Assembly: GCF_001421715.1 (NCBI RefSeq)
Contig: NZ_LMKP01000003.1
Location: 62,001-126,000, forward strand
Direction of reading: 5' to 3'
DNA: 64,000 nt
Source: Sphingomonas sp. Leaf22
Lineage (GTDB): Bacteria > Pseudomonadota > Alphaproteobacteria > Sphingomonadales > Sphingomonadaceae
The position numbers and the translations under genes are program-made. Below the pieces are notes generated by a model that worked only from the letters and a program-made list of their open reading frames with translations, was not told where the DNA came from and searched no databases. Numbering within the stretch: position 1 is the stretch's first letter; each line of letters starts with the position of its first letter. Shown in pieces: positions 51,778 through 63,116 of the stretch.

Positions 51778-53543
51778 TTCAGCACCAGATAATCGGGCGA
51801 GGCAAGGGTCAGCAGGATCGCGACCCCGGTTCGGTTGAGCGTGGCGTTGTTCGCGGTGAGCGGTATGCTGTCGACCGCGGCCCGGATCGACGCGAGCGTC
51901 GACGCGCGCAGCTGTCCGGCGGCGAGGATCAGGTTGACCTCGTCGACCAGCTTCGCGCTGTCCGACGCCAGCGCCATCATCGGCGCGTAATCCGCCTTGG
52001 TATCGCCGGTGCCGCCGCCGACCAGCGACTGCATGTAATTGATGTAGGCGATGTTGGTCTGTTCGCTCGACATCAGGAATTCGGGTGCGGTCAGCCCGGC
52101 CTGCACCATCGCCGTTCCCGGCGGGGTGAAGCCCGGCCGGACGAAGCCGAACACGCTGGCGGCGCGCCCGATGCCCTGCCCCAGCCGGGTGGTGGTGCTG
52201 GTCGTGTCGCCGATCGCCCATGCGTCGCTGGGCGAGGTGACGCCGAACGCACGCGCCCAGTTGGTCAGCCGCAGCACCGGTTCGCGCAGGCGGCCGGCGG
52301 TGGTGCTGGCCAGCGCGGCGGCTTCGTCGCGCGCTTCGGGGTCGAGCAGGATCGCGCGGATCACCGCTTTCATGTCGCCGCGCACGCCGCTGCCGTTATT
52401 GGCGAAGGCGGCGGAGACGCGCCCGACATAGGCGGGACTGGGGTTGGAGGTGACCAGCCGCTGGATCAGCTGCTTCGACACGAACGGCGCGACGTTGGGA
52501 TGGCGGAAAATAACGTCGAGCGCCGCGTCGAGCGCGGCCATGCCGCCCCCCGATACCGTCGCGCCAAGGAAGGTCGCCGATCCGGTTTCGTTGTTCGCCG
52601 CGTTCAGGATCAGCGGCTGGCGCATCCGGTCGGGGGTCGTCGTATCGCTGCTGACAAGCTGCAATCCGGTGAAGATGCGGGCCAGCTGCGACACGTCGTC
52701 GAGCGTATAGGTTTCGAGCGCCTGTCCGTTCGACATGCGGACGGTGCCGTCCTGTTCGAGCTGATTCACGCCGAGCGTAAACAGCTGCATCAGTTCGCGC
52801 GCATAATTCTCGTCGGGCAGGCTGCCGGTCGACGGATTGCCCTTCTTGCTGTTCACGAACGTCAGGAACATGCCCATCGCCGCGTTCCGGCTGATCGCAC
52901 CCAGCAGATCGCGGTAGTTGCCGAACGCGTTATCTGCCAGCACGTCGGTATACGCCGCGACCGCCAGCGACCGCCAGCTGATGTTCAGCGCGCCCATGCC
53001 GACCACCAGATAGTCGAGCAGCGCCACCGTCACCCGTTGGCGCAGCGCATCGGGGCCGGCGATCACCTGCCGCCAGACGCTGGCGTCATAGCCGCTCTGG
53101 ACGTTGATCTTGTTCGCCTCGGCATAGCCGTTGGCGACCATCCAGTCCCAGTGGCTGGTTGGGCGGGGGACCGCGAACTGCGCCTCGATCCAGCCGGCGA
53201 TCCCGGTGTTCAGCACCGAATCGATGCCGGTGCGGGTCGCGCCCATCGTCGCCTGCGCCAGGAAGCGGCTGGCGCTGCGGGCGTTCAGGGCGGCGACGGT
53301 AGGGGTCGGGGTCGGCGTGGGGGCGGGCGTCGGCGTAGGGCTGGGGCCGGCGACGGTCACCGTGCCGGGGCCCGAGCCGCCTCCGCCCGAATCGCATGCC
53401 GCCAGCAAGGCGGCAGCGGCGACCACGCCGTGCTTCGCCGCGAAGCCCGAAGCGGGCAAGGCATCGACGGGCAGCGCCCGCGTCGCCTGTTCAGAAACCG
53501 GTGTCCGATCAGCGGTGTCGATGATCGTTTCGTCGCCCAACAT
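51774..53543 (-). CDS. DUF1800 family protein
   Basis: The 589-residue protein has a possible lipobox (LLAAC, near residue 50) after a long N-terminus, then a Gly-rich and Thr-Pro repeat linker (PTPTPAPTPTPTP), and the DUF1800 domain (about 90-589). Family hallmarks include ARFLAQATMG-like ASRFLAQATMG and ENYARELMQLFTLGV near residue 270. Its function is unknown; it is first in a coupled pair with DUF1501. Confidence 0.88.
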   Translation of the reverse strand: MLGDETIIDTADRTPVSEQATRALPVDALPASGFAAKHGVVAAAALLAACDSGGGGSGPGTVTVAGPSPTPTPAPTPTPTPTVAALNARSASRFLAQATMGATRTGIDSVLNTGIAGWIEAQFAVPRPTSHWDWMVANGYAEANKINVQSGYDASVWRQVIAGPDALRQRVTVALLDYLVVGMGALNISWRSLAVAAYTDVLADNAFGNYRDLLGAISRNAAMGMFLTFVNSKKGNPSTGSLPDENYARELMQLFTLGVNQLEQDGTVRMSNGQALETYTLDDVSQLARIFTGLQLVSSDTTTPDRMRQPLILNAANNETGSATFLGATVSGGGMAALDAALDVIFRHPNVAPFVSKQLIQRLVTSNPSPAYVGRVSAAFANNGSGVRGDMKAVIRAILLDPEARDEAAALASTTAGRLREPVLRLTNWARAFGVTSPSDAWAIGDTTSTTTRLGQGIGRAASVFGFVRPGFTPPGTAMVQAGLTAPEFLMSSEQTNIAYINYMQSLVGGGTGDTKADYAPMMALASDSAKLVDEVNLILAAGQLRASTLASIRAAVDSIPLTANNATLNRTGVAILLTLASPDYLVLK

Positions 53544-53682
53544 GGCAATCCCCTGTACGCTGACGACGGGGATAGCGGCCTATGGTTGGGGAATGATTAA
53601 CATGCGGATTTTCCTGCGGATTCATGGTTTACCGGCCGTTAACGCGACGGTTGCGCAGCCGTATCGAGCCCTGTGAAACCCC

Positions 53683-53714
53683 AAAAAAACGCCCCGGATC
53701 GCTCCGGGGCGTTT
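53683..53714 (-). terminator. Rho-independent terminator of coxBA
   Basis: Read on the minus strand, the stem AACGCCCCGGA, loop GCGA, TCCGGGGCGTT is followed by a run of T. It lies 24 bp after the coxA stop codon and separates coxBA from the DUF1800 gene and its downstream neighbours. Confidence 0.9.
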
Positions 53715-53737
53715 GCTGTTTCGATCGGGCCGTCGGG

Positions 53738-56609
<2,872 letters not shown>

Positions 56610-56798
56610 CGTGTCGTGTCACCCCGTTACAAGTTATGCTGCACGCTTCTTGACCGGCGTGGTCGCATAGGGCGGGCGTTTGGAAACCCTAACCCTCCGG
56701 GCTATACGCGGCATGTCGCCCGGCCTCAAGCGATGGTTGCGAACGTACCCGGTGCCGGACTAATGCGGCGCGCGACGGCAACCGGCGGGACGACAACC

Positions 56799-57380
56799 AT
56801 GAACGACGACGCGATCCTCGATGAATTCCGGCAGGCGGAAGCGCTGCTGGAGGGACATTTCATCCTGTCGTCGGGCCTGCGCTCGTCCCGCTATCTGCAA
56901 TGTGCGCGCGTGTTGATGGACCCGCGCCGTGCCGCACGGCTGTGCGACGAACTGGCGGCCCGCCTGCCCGCTGATGCGCGCGAATCGATCGATGTCGTGA
57001 TCTCGCCGGCGATGGGCGGGGTGATCGTCGGGCATGAGATGGGCCGGTCGCTGGGCGTGCCTGCCATGTTCCTCGAACGGCCGACCGGCACCTTCGAACT
57101 GCGCCGCGGTTTCCGCATCGATGCCGGCACCCGCGTGCTGATGATGGAGGATGTGGTGACCACCGGCCTGTCGTCGCGCGAGGCGATCGCCGCGATCGGG
57201 GCGGCGGGCGGCAAGGTCGTGGCGGCGGCGTCGCTGGTCGACCGGTCGAACGGCGGGGCGGATCTGGGCGTGCCGTTCTTCCCGTTGATCCGCCTCGACG
57301 TGCCGAGCTATCGACCCGATGCGCTGCCCGCCGATCTGGCGGCGATCCCGGCGATCAAGCCGGGGAGCCGCGCGGCGTGA
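56799..57380 (+). CDS. pyrE: Orotate phosphoribosyltransferase
   Basis: It makes orotidine 5'-phosphate from orotate and PRPP in pyrimidine synthesis. The 193-residue product has the PRPP-binding motif [14 protein letters not shown] (near residue 118) and the family N-terminal [18 protein letters not shown] at 56799 is preferred; ATG at 56763 would add 12 residues. It overlaps pdxJ by 4 bp and is divergent from coxB. Confidence 0.94.
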   Translation: MNDDAILDEFRQAEALLEGHFILSSGLRSSRYLQCARVLMDPRRAARLCDELAARLPADARESIDVVISPAMGGVIVGHEMGRSLGVPAMFLERPTGTFELRRGFRIDAGTRVLMMEDVVTTGLSSREAIAAIGAAGGKVVAAASLVDRSNGGADLGVPFFPLIRLDVPSYRPDALPADLAAIPAIKPGSRAA

Positions 57381-58105
57381 GCGAGCCACTGCGCCTCGGC
57401 GTCAACATCGATCACGTCGCAACCGTCCGCAACGCGCGCGGCTCGGGCTATCCCGATCCGGTACGTGCCGCGCTGCTGGCGGCGGAGCATGGCGCGGACG
57501 GGATCACCGCCCATCTGCGCGAGGATCGCCGCCACATCACCGACGACGATATCGCGCGGCTGTCGGCGGAACTGACCGTACCGCTCAACCTCGAAATGGC
57601 GGCGACCGACGAGATGCTGGGCATCGCGCTGCGCCATCGCCCGCACGCCGCCTGCATCGTGCCCGAAAAGCGCGAGGAGCGCACGACCGAGGGCGGGCTG
57701 GATGCGGCCGGGCAGCACAACACGCTTGCCCCGATGATGCGCGAACTGGGCGCGGCGCGGATCCGGGTATCGCTGTTCATCGAACCCGATGCGGAGCAGA
57801 TCGCGGCGGCGGTGGCGCTCGGCGCACCGGTGGTCGAGCTACACACCGGCCGCTATGCCGAATTGTCCGGTGACGAACAGGTCGCCGAACTGCGGCGTAT
57901 CGCCGATGCAGCGGCGCTGGCGGCAAAGAACGGGATCGAGGTTCATGCCGGCCATGGCCTGACCTTCGACAATGTCATTCCGATCGCCGCGATCCCGCAG
58001 GTGCGGGAGCTGAATATCGGCCATTTCCTGATCGGTGAGGCGATCTTCGGCGGGTTGGGGCCGATGGTGCGGCGGATGAAGGATTTGATGGAAACCGCAC
58101 GGTGA
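57377..58105 (+). CDS. pdxJ: Pyridoxine 5'-phosphate synthase
   Basis: It closes the pyridine ring in the DXP-dependent vitamin B6 pathway. The 242-residue TIM-barrel protein has [16 protein letters not shown] at the start (with the conserved His and Arg), [15 protein letters not shown] near residue 95 and [11 protein letters not shown] near 190. Length is typical. The GTG start overlaps the pyrE stop. Confidence 0.96.
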   Translation: MSEPLRLGVNIDHVATVRNARGSGYPDPVRAALLAAEHGADGITAHLREDRRHITDDDIARLSAELTVPLNLEMAATDEMLGIALRHRPHAACIVPEKREERTTEGGLDAAGQHNTLAPMMRELGAARIRVSLFIEPDAEQIAAAVALGAPVVELHTGRYAELSGDEQVAELRRIADAAALAAKNGIEVHAGHGLTFDNVIPIAAIPQVRELNIGHFLIGEAIFGGLGPMVRRMKDLMETAR

Positions 58106-58114
58106 GGGCCGTGC

Positions 58115-58255
58115 AAATCCTCCCCAAGCGTGCTTGGGGCGGGGGACCGCCGCCGAAGGCGGTGGTGGAGGGGCGGCGCGTAGCGCCGGCTGCGCCAACG
58201 CCCCCTCAACCATGCGACGCATGGTCTCTCTCCCCATCTGCGATGGGGAGGATTT
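58115..58255. repeat. Palindromic repeat unit overlapping the acpS ribosome-binding site
   Basis: The unit starts with AAATCCTCCCC (58115-58125) and ends with its exact inverse GGGGAGGATTT (58245-58255); several internal hairpins (such as AAGCGTGCTTGGGG and CCGCCGCCGAAGGCGGTGG) lie between. The last 11 bases include GGAGG, which serves as the ribosome-binding site of acpS at 58257. Confidence 0.75.
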
Positions 58256-58256
58256 C

Positions 58257-58664
58257 ATGATCGTCGGTCTTGGCTCCGATCTCTGCAACATCGACCGCAT
58301 CCAGTCGTCGCTCGACCGGTTCGGCAATCGCTTCCTTCAGCGCGTCTTCACCGATGTCGAACAGGCGAAGGCCGCCAGGCGTCCCTTCACCCGCGCCGGT
58401 ACGCTCGCCAAACGGTTCGCCGCCAAGGAAGCCTTTTCCAAGGCGGTCGGCACCGGCTTTGCGCAGGGCGTGTTCATGCGCGACATCGGCGTCGTCAACG
58501 CCGCGTCGGGAGCGCCGACGCTGGCATTGACCGGTGGCGCGAAAGCGCGGCTTGACGCGATGATGCCGGCGGGCCACGTCGCGAGGGTGCATCTGACGAT
58601 GACCGACGATCACCCCTGGGCGCAGGCGTTCGTCATCATCGAAGCGGTGCCGGCAACAGAGTAG
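58257..58664 (+). CDS. acpS: Holo-[acyl-carrier-protein] synthase
   Basis: AcpS attaches phosphopantetheine from CoA to acyl carrier protein. The 135-residue product has the metal-binding [10 protein letters not shown] (Asp8) and the catalytic [11 protein letters not shown] (Glu near residue 58). Length is normal. The ATG at 58257 directly follows the repeat unit, whose end supplies GGGGAGGATTT as the Shine-Dalgarno. It is followed after 8 bp by lepB. Confidence 0.95.
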   Translation: MIVGLGSDLCNIDRIQSSLDRFGNRFLQRVFTDVEQAKAARRPFTRAGTLAKRFAAKEAFSKAVGTGFAQGVFMRDIGVVNAASGAPTLALTGGAKARLDAMMPAGHVARVHLTMTDDHPWAQAFVIIEAVPATE

Positions 58665-58672
58665 GACGTTCG

Positions 58673-59629
58673 ATGGCCGATCATCTGGCGCTGGAGAACA
58701 AGGGAGTTCCCGCGTCGTCGCCGACCCCGGCGCCCGCCCACCATCATCCGCGCCGCGCGCGGCTCGACTGGAAGGGCGAAGTGCGCGGGCTGTTCTGGCT
58801 GTTGCTGGTGGTGCTGGGTTTCCACAGCTTCATCGCCAAGCCCTTTTACATCCCGTCCGAATCAATGCTGCCGGGGCTGCGCGTCGGTGACCGGCTGGTG
58901 GTGAGCAAATATGCCTATGGCTGGTCGTTCGTCTCGCCGACCATTCCCAATCCGGTGGCGATGTTCCGCGACATCGTCCTGCATCAGCCGCAGGATACGT
59001 GGAGCGTCCAGTTGCCGGCATGGCGTGGCCGGCTGTGGGGTTCGCTGCCCGAGCGCGGCGACGTGGTCATCGTCAAGCCTCCGGGAAGCAACACCGACCT
59101 GATCAAGCGTGTCATCGGCCTGCCGGGCGACCGGCTGGAGGTGGCGGGGGGTGTCGTCTACATCAACGACGTCGCCATCCCGCGCAAGGCGATGGGCGAT
59201 GCGATGATCCCGGTCGACGCGAATACCCGCTGCGATCCCGATCAATATCCGGGCGCGCTGGTGCAGACCGACAAGGGCGCGTTCTGTCGCCTGCCGATGT
59301 ACCGGGAAACGCTGCCGAATGGTCGGCAATATGACACGATCGACTTCCGCCAGGGTTCGCAGGGCGACAATTTCGCGCCGATCGTGATCCCGGCCAATTG
59401 CCTCTTCCTGATGGGCGACAACCGCGACAACAGCGCCGACAGCCGTTTTTCGGAAGCCGAGCGGGGCCTGAACGGACCGGTGCCGTGGGAGAATATCGGC
59501 GGGCGCGCCGAGTTCATCACCTTCTCGCTCGACGGCACCACTAGCCTGAACCCGGCGACTTGGTTCAGTTCGTTCCGCAGCGGCCGCGCGGGCACTTCGC
59601 TGGTGCCGGCGAGCGGAGCCGCGCAGTGA
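58673..59629 (+). CDS. lepB: Signal peptidase I
   Basis: It removes signal peptides from exported proteins at the inner membrane. The 318-residue product has a His/Pro-rich N-terminus, one membrane segment (about 39-57), the catalytic Ser64 (IPSESMLPGL), Lys145 (DLIKRVIGLPGD) and the C-terminal GDNRDNSADSR box. The stop overlaps the GTG start of the next gene by 4 bp. Confidence 0.96.
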   Translation: MADHLALENKGVPASSPTPAPAHHHPRRARLDWKGEVRGLFWLLLVVLGFHSFIAKPFYIPSESMLPGLRVGDRLVVSKYAYGWSFVSPTIPNPVAMFRDIVLHQPQDTWSVQLPAWRGRLWGSLPERGDVVIVKPPGSNTDLIKRVIGLPGDRLEVAGGVVYINDVAIPRKAMGDAMIPVDANTRCDPDQYPGALVQTDKGAFCRLPMYRETLPNGRQYDTIDFRQGSQGDNFAPIVIPANCLFLMGDNRDNSADSRFSEAERGLNGPVPWENIGGRAEFITFSLDGTTSLNPATWFSSFRSGRAGTSLVPASGAAQ

Positions 59630-60276
59630 GCGATGTGACGCTGTACGACTATTTCCGGTCGTCGGCGGGGTATCGCGTCCGCATCGCGCTGAATCTCAAG
59701 CGCGTCGCCTATGACCGGGTCGAGATTTCGCTGCTACAGGGCGAACAGCGCCGGGCCGAGCATCTGGCGCGCAATCGCCAGGGACTGGTCCCGGCGCTAG
59801 TGCTGTCCGACGGTACGGTGCTGACCCAGTCGCTGGCGATCCTCGACTGGCTCGACGGCACCTATCCCGAGCCGCACCTGTTTCCGTCCGATCCGCTGGC
59901 GCGTGCGCAGGCGATGGCGCAGGCGCTGGTGATCGTCGCCGACATCCACCCGATCGACAATCTGCGGGTGTTGCAGCGGCTCGAAAGCCAGTTCGGGGCC
60001 GATGCCGGGGCCAAGGCGGACTGGTATCGCCACTGGATCGCGCTGGGGCTGGATGCGCTGGAGGCAAGCGCGCCGACTGACGGATTCTTCGGGGATACGG
60101 CACCGGGCGTGGTCGATTGCTGCCTCGTGCCGCAACTCTACAATGCGCGACGGTTCGAACTCGACCTGTCGCCATGGCCGAAACTGGTCGCGATCGACGC
60201 GCGGGCCGCGCACTTGCCCGCCTTTGCCGCCGCGCATCCCGACCGGGTGGCCGACCGGATGGCACCTGCGGCATGA
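59626..60276 (+). CDS. maiA: Maleylacetoacetate isomerase (glutathione transferase-like)
   Basis: It isomerises maleylacetoacetate to fumarylacetoacetate in tyrosine breakdown, using glutathione. The 216-residue product has an N-terminal thioredoxin-like domain with LYDYFRSSAGYRVRIALNLK (the Ser-Ser active site) and a helical C-terminal domain with HPIDNLRVLQRL and APGVVDCCLVPQLYNARRF. Zeta-class GST length is typical. It is coupled to lepB, although the functions are unrelated. Confidence 0.9.
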   Translation: MSDVTLYDYFRSSAGYRVRIALNLKRVAYDRVEISLLQGEQRRAEHLARNRQGLVPALVLSDGTVLTQSLAILDWLDGTYPEPHLFPSDPLARAQAMAQALVIVADIHPIDNLRVLQRLESQFGADAGAKADWYRHWIALGLDALEASAPTDGFFGDTAPGVVDCCLVPQLYNARRFELDLSPWPKLVAIDARAAHLPAFAAAHPDRVADRMAPAA

Positions 60277-60318
60277 GGCTGGCGAACGCCGGGCCAAGCG
60301 CGTAGGACGTCGCGCGAC

Positions 60319-61233
60319 ATGGTAAGCGATACCGAGGCCGTACGGGGTGGTCCCGACCTTGCCGGGCTGGAACCGATGGAGCGGTTCCGCCCGCGCTGGC
60401 CGCGTATGCTGGGTGCGGCGCTGTCGGCGCTGATGATCGTCGGGCTGGCGTGGGAGCTGTTCGACCATGGCTGGGCCGGGGTCGAACTGGCCGCGCCGGA
60501 TTCGCCGTGGTTCTATGTGTTCTTCGCGCTTGCCTATCTCTCGCCGCCGCTGTTCGACTTCGTCATCTTTCGCGCACTGTGGCGGTTGCCGTTCGACGGG
60601 TTCGGGGCGCTGGTGCGCAAGCGGATCGCGAACGACGTCGTGATCGGCTATTCGGGCGACGTATTCTTCTATGCATGGGCGCGTGCCCGGCTGAAGATGG
60701 TGACGGCGCCGTTCGGCGCGGTGAAGGACGTGACGATCCTGTCGGGGATCGCCGGCAATATCGTGACCGTGGCGATGCTGGCGGTGGCGCTGCCCTTTGC
60801 GTTCGAATTGTTCACGCCGCCGCAATTGCGGATGCTGGCATGGTCGGCGGCGGTCGCGGTCGGAATATCGGGCGTGCTGCTGTTGTTCTCTCGGCGGGTG
60901 TTTTCGCTGCCGGCACCGACGCTCGGCTGGATCTTCGGCGTGCATTGCATGCGGCTGATCCTCGGGTCGCTGGCCTTCGGCATCGCCAGCTATTTCGCGA
61001 TGCCGCTGGTGTCGATCAAATGGTGGCTGTTCCTCGCCGCCGGGCGTCTCGTGGTGGCACGGCTGCCGCTGTTGCCGAACAAAGACCTTCTTTTCGCCAA
61101 CTTCGCGATTATGTTCATCGGGCATGGCGAAGCCCTGTCCGACCTTGTCGCGTTCGTTGCGACACTCACCCTGTTTACCCACGCGGTGTTGATGGCGGCA
61201 TTCGGGCTTCCTGCGCTCGCAAGGAAAGAATGA
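60319..61233 (+). CDS. Multi-pass membrane protein of unknown function
   Basis: The 304-residue product has about seven to eight hydrophobic segments after a short cytoplasmic N-terminus. I see no catalytic motif. It shares an operon with a DUF2141 protein (its stop codon overlaps that gene's start region) and a glycosyltransferase just beyond, which suggests a role in envelope or exopolysaccharide work, possibly lipid-linked. The frame and length are convincing but no family name is offered. Confidence 0.7.
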   Translation: MVSDTEAVRGGPDLAGLEPMERFRPRWPRMLGAALSALMIVGLAWELFDHGWAGVELAAPDSPWFYVFFALAYLSPPLFDFVIFRALWRLPFDGFGALVRKRIANDVVIGYSGDVFFYAWARARLKMVTAPFGAVKDVTILSGIAGNIVTVAMLAVALPFAFELFTPPQLRMLAWSAAVAVGISGVLLLFSRRVFSLPAPTLGWIFGVHCMRLILGSLAFGIASYFAMPLVSIKWWLFLAAGRLVVARLPLLPNKDLLFANFAIMFIGHGEALSDLVAFVATLTLFTHAVLMAAFGLPALARKE

Positions 61234-61745
61234 TGCAATTGCCCATGACGCTGCTCGGTGCGGCGTTGCTCGTCGCGACGCCCGCCGCTGCGCAATCGAT
61301 CGGCACTGACGCCGCCGCCTGCAACAACGGGCAGGGGCCGGCGATCCGTGTCAACGTCGTCGGGTTGAAGGACCGGACCGGCCGGTTGAAGCTGGAGCTG
61401 TACCCGGCCAGCGAGGCCGATTTCCTGAAGGACGATCGCGACCTTCACGCCGAGGGCAAGTTCTTTCGCCGCGTCTGGGCCGACATGCCCACGTCGGGGA
61501 CTGTGCAGCTGTGCATCCGTGCGCCGTCGCCCGGCCGCTATGCGTTGCTGTTCACCCACGACCGCGACGGCCGCAACAAGTTCAATTTCATGCGCGACGG
61601 CGCGGGGTTTCCGGGCGCGGGCAAGCTCGGGCGCGCCCGGCCGAAACTGGCACAGGCGATCGTGAACGTGCCGGCGGGCGTGACGACGACGACGGTGCGC
61701 GCCCAGTATCTGCGCGGACTGGGCGGTTTCGCCCCGCTGGGCTGA
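61233..61745 (+). CDS. DUF2141 family exported protein
   Basis: The 170-residue product has a signal peptide (cleavage after AAAQ) and the DUF2141 domain (about 40-165, with GRLKLELYPA and FTHDRDGRNKFNF). Members are small beta-sandwich periplasmic proteins of unknown function. AAGGA lies 7 bp before ATG 61233; ATG 61230, overlapping the previous stop, is also possible. It is followed after 8 bp by a glycosyltransferase gene. Confidence 0.82.
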   Translation: MQLPMTLLGAALLVATPAAAQSIGTDAAACNNGQGPAIRVNVVGLKDRTGRLKLELYPASEADFLKDDRDLHAEGKFFRRVWADMPTSGTVQLCIRAPSPGRYALLFTHDRDGRNKFNFMRDGAGFPGAGKLGRARPKLAQAIVNVPAGVTTTTVRAQYLRGLGGFAPLG

Positions 61746-61753
61746 CCGATCCG

Positions 61754-62950
61754 ATGCGCGTCGTCGACGTCAACGAATTCTATTCACCCACCGGCGGCGG
61801 GGTCCGCACCTATATCGATCACAAGATGACGATCATGGCCGAACTGGGCCACGAACTGATCGTCATCGCCCCCGCCAAGCACAATGCCGTCGAGGAACGC
61901 CCCGGCGGCGGCCGCATCCATTGGGTGAAGGCACCGACGCTGGTCCTCGACCCCAATTACGGTATCTTCCTGCGCGGCGGGGCGATCCACGCGCTGCTCG
62001 ACGAACTGCATCCCGACGTGGTCGAGGCGTCGAGCCCGTGGCGGCCCGCCACCATCGTCGCCGACTGGCCGGGCGATGCGGTGAAGGTCTATTTCGCGCA
62101 TAACGACAATGTCGGGGCCTATCCGCTGCGCTGGTTCGAACGCATGGCCAGCCGCGAGCGGATCGAGGAGGCGTTCATGTGGTGGACGCGCTACATGGCG
62201 CGGTATCTCGCCAGGATGGATGCGTTCGTCACCAACGGCCCGGCGCTGGAAAAGCGGCACGCCGCGCGCGGGCTGACGGTCCATGCGTCGATGCCGCTCG
62301 GCATCCAGCGCGGCTTCTTCTCCCCCGAACATCGCGACGAACAATTGCGCGCGTCGCTGCTCGAACAACTGGGCCTGCCGCCCGAGGGGCATTTGTTGCT
62401 GGGGCTGGGGCGGCACCATGCCGAGAAACGCTGGCCGATGATCTTCGACGCGGTCGAGATGGCGGGCGAGCATCTGCCGGTCGGGATGATCCAGATCGGC
62501 AGCGGCGTGCATACCCGCCGGCTGGAACACCGGTTGCGCAACAGCCCGCATATCAGGCTGTTCCGGCCGGTGTACGACCGGGTGCGGCTCGCCCGGATCA
62601 TGGCCAGTTGCGACGCGCTGATCCACGGATCGGATGCCGAACCGTTCGGACTGGTCGGGCTGGAGGGTCTGGCGTCGGGCCTGCCGCTGATCGTACCCGA
62701 CGAGGGCGGGTGCGCCGAGATCGCCGAGCCGGGCTTTGCCGAAACCTATGCCGCGCGCGATCCCCGATCGGCGGCGGACGCGATCGCGCGGCTGTTCGCG
62801 CGCGACTATGATGTGGTGAAGGCGGCGGCCAACGAAGCGGCGGCGCGGGTCAGGACCGATCGCGACCATACGATCGACCTAATGCGCTATTACGAGGGGC
62901 TGGTGGCGGAAAAGGCGCAGCGGTTTCCCGAATGGTTCGCTCGCGGCTGA
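61754..62950 (+). CDS. Glycosyltransferase (GT4-type, GT-B fold)
   Basis: The 398-residue product has the GT-B pattern: an N-terminal GGGVRTYIDH loop (acceptor side) and, in the C-terminal half, LGLGRHHAEKRWPMIFDAV, then HGSDAEPFGLVGLEGLASGLPLIVPDEGG, the E-x7-E donor-binding motif of GT4 enzymes. Donor and acceptor cannot be told from the sequence. The ATG 8 bp after the DUF2141 stop is used. It closes the membrane protein-DUF2141-GT group. Confidence 0.9.
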   Translation: MRVVDVNEFYSPTGGGVRTYIDHKMTIMAELGHELIVIAPAKHNAVEERPGGGRIHWVKAPTLVLDPNYGIFLRGGAIHALLDELHPDVVEASSPWRPATIVADWPGDAVKVYFAHNDNVGAYPLRWFERMASRERIEEAFMWWTRYMARYLARMDAFVTNGPALEKRHAARGLTVHASMPLGIQRGFFSPEHRDEQLRASLLEQLGLPPEGHLLLGLGRHHAEKRWPMIFDAVEMAGEHLPVGMIQIGSGVHTRRLEHRLRNSPHIRLFRPVYDRVRLARIMASCDALIHGSDAEPFGLVGLEGLASGLPLIVPDEGGCAEIAEPGFAETYAARDPRSAADAIARLFARDYDVVKAAANEAAARVRTDRDHTIDLMRYYEGLVAEKAQRFPEWFARG

Positions 62951-62975
62951 CGAGCGGGTTTCAAGCGGTTTTTCG

Positions 62976-63105
62976 GAAACTCGCGAAAGAGCGAGTTTCA
63001 GGCGGTACCGGCCCGCTCCCCCACCCGGCCACCCACACGGTATCCTCGATGGGTGGCCGGGTGGGGGAGCGGGCCGGTACCGCGAAATGCGTTTCGACGC
63101 ATTTC
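62976..63105. repeat. Three nested hairpins with a perfect 34-bp inverted repeat
   Basis: The centre is a perfect 34-bp inverted repeat: arms 63002-63035 and 63050-63083, loop 14 nt. It is flanked on the left by a 9-bp hairpin (GAAACTCGC, 62976-62999) and on the right by an 8-bp hairpin (GAAATGCG, 63084-63105). It lies between convergent glycosyltransferase and GGDEF genes. Confidence 0.9.
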
Positions 63106-63116
63106 CAAACGGCTTC

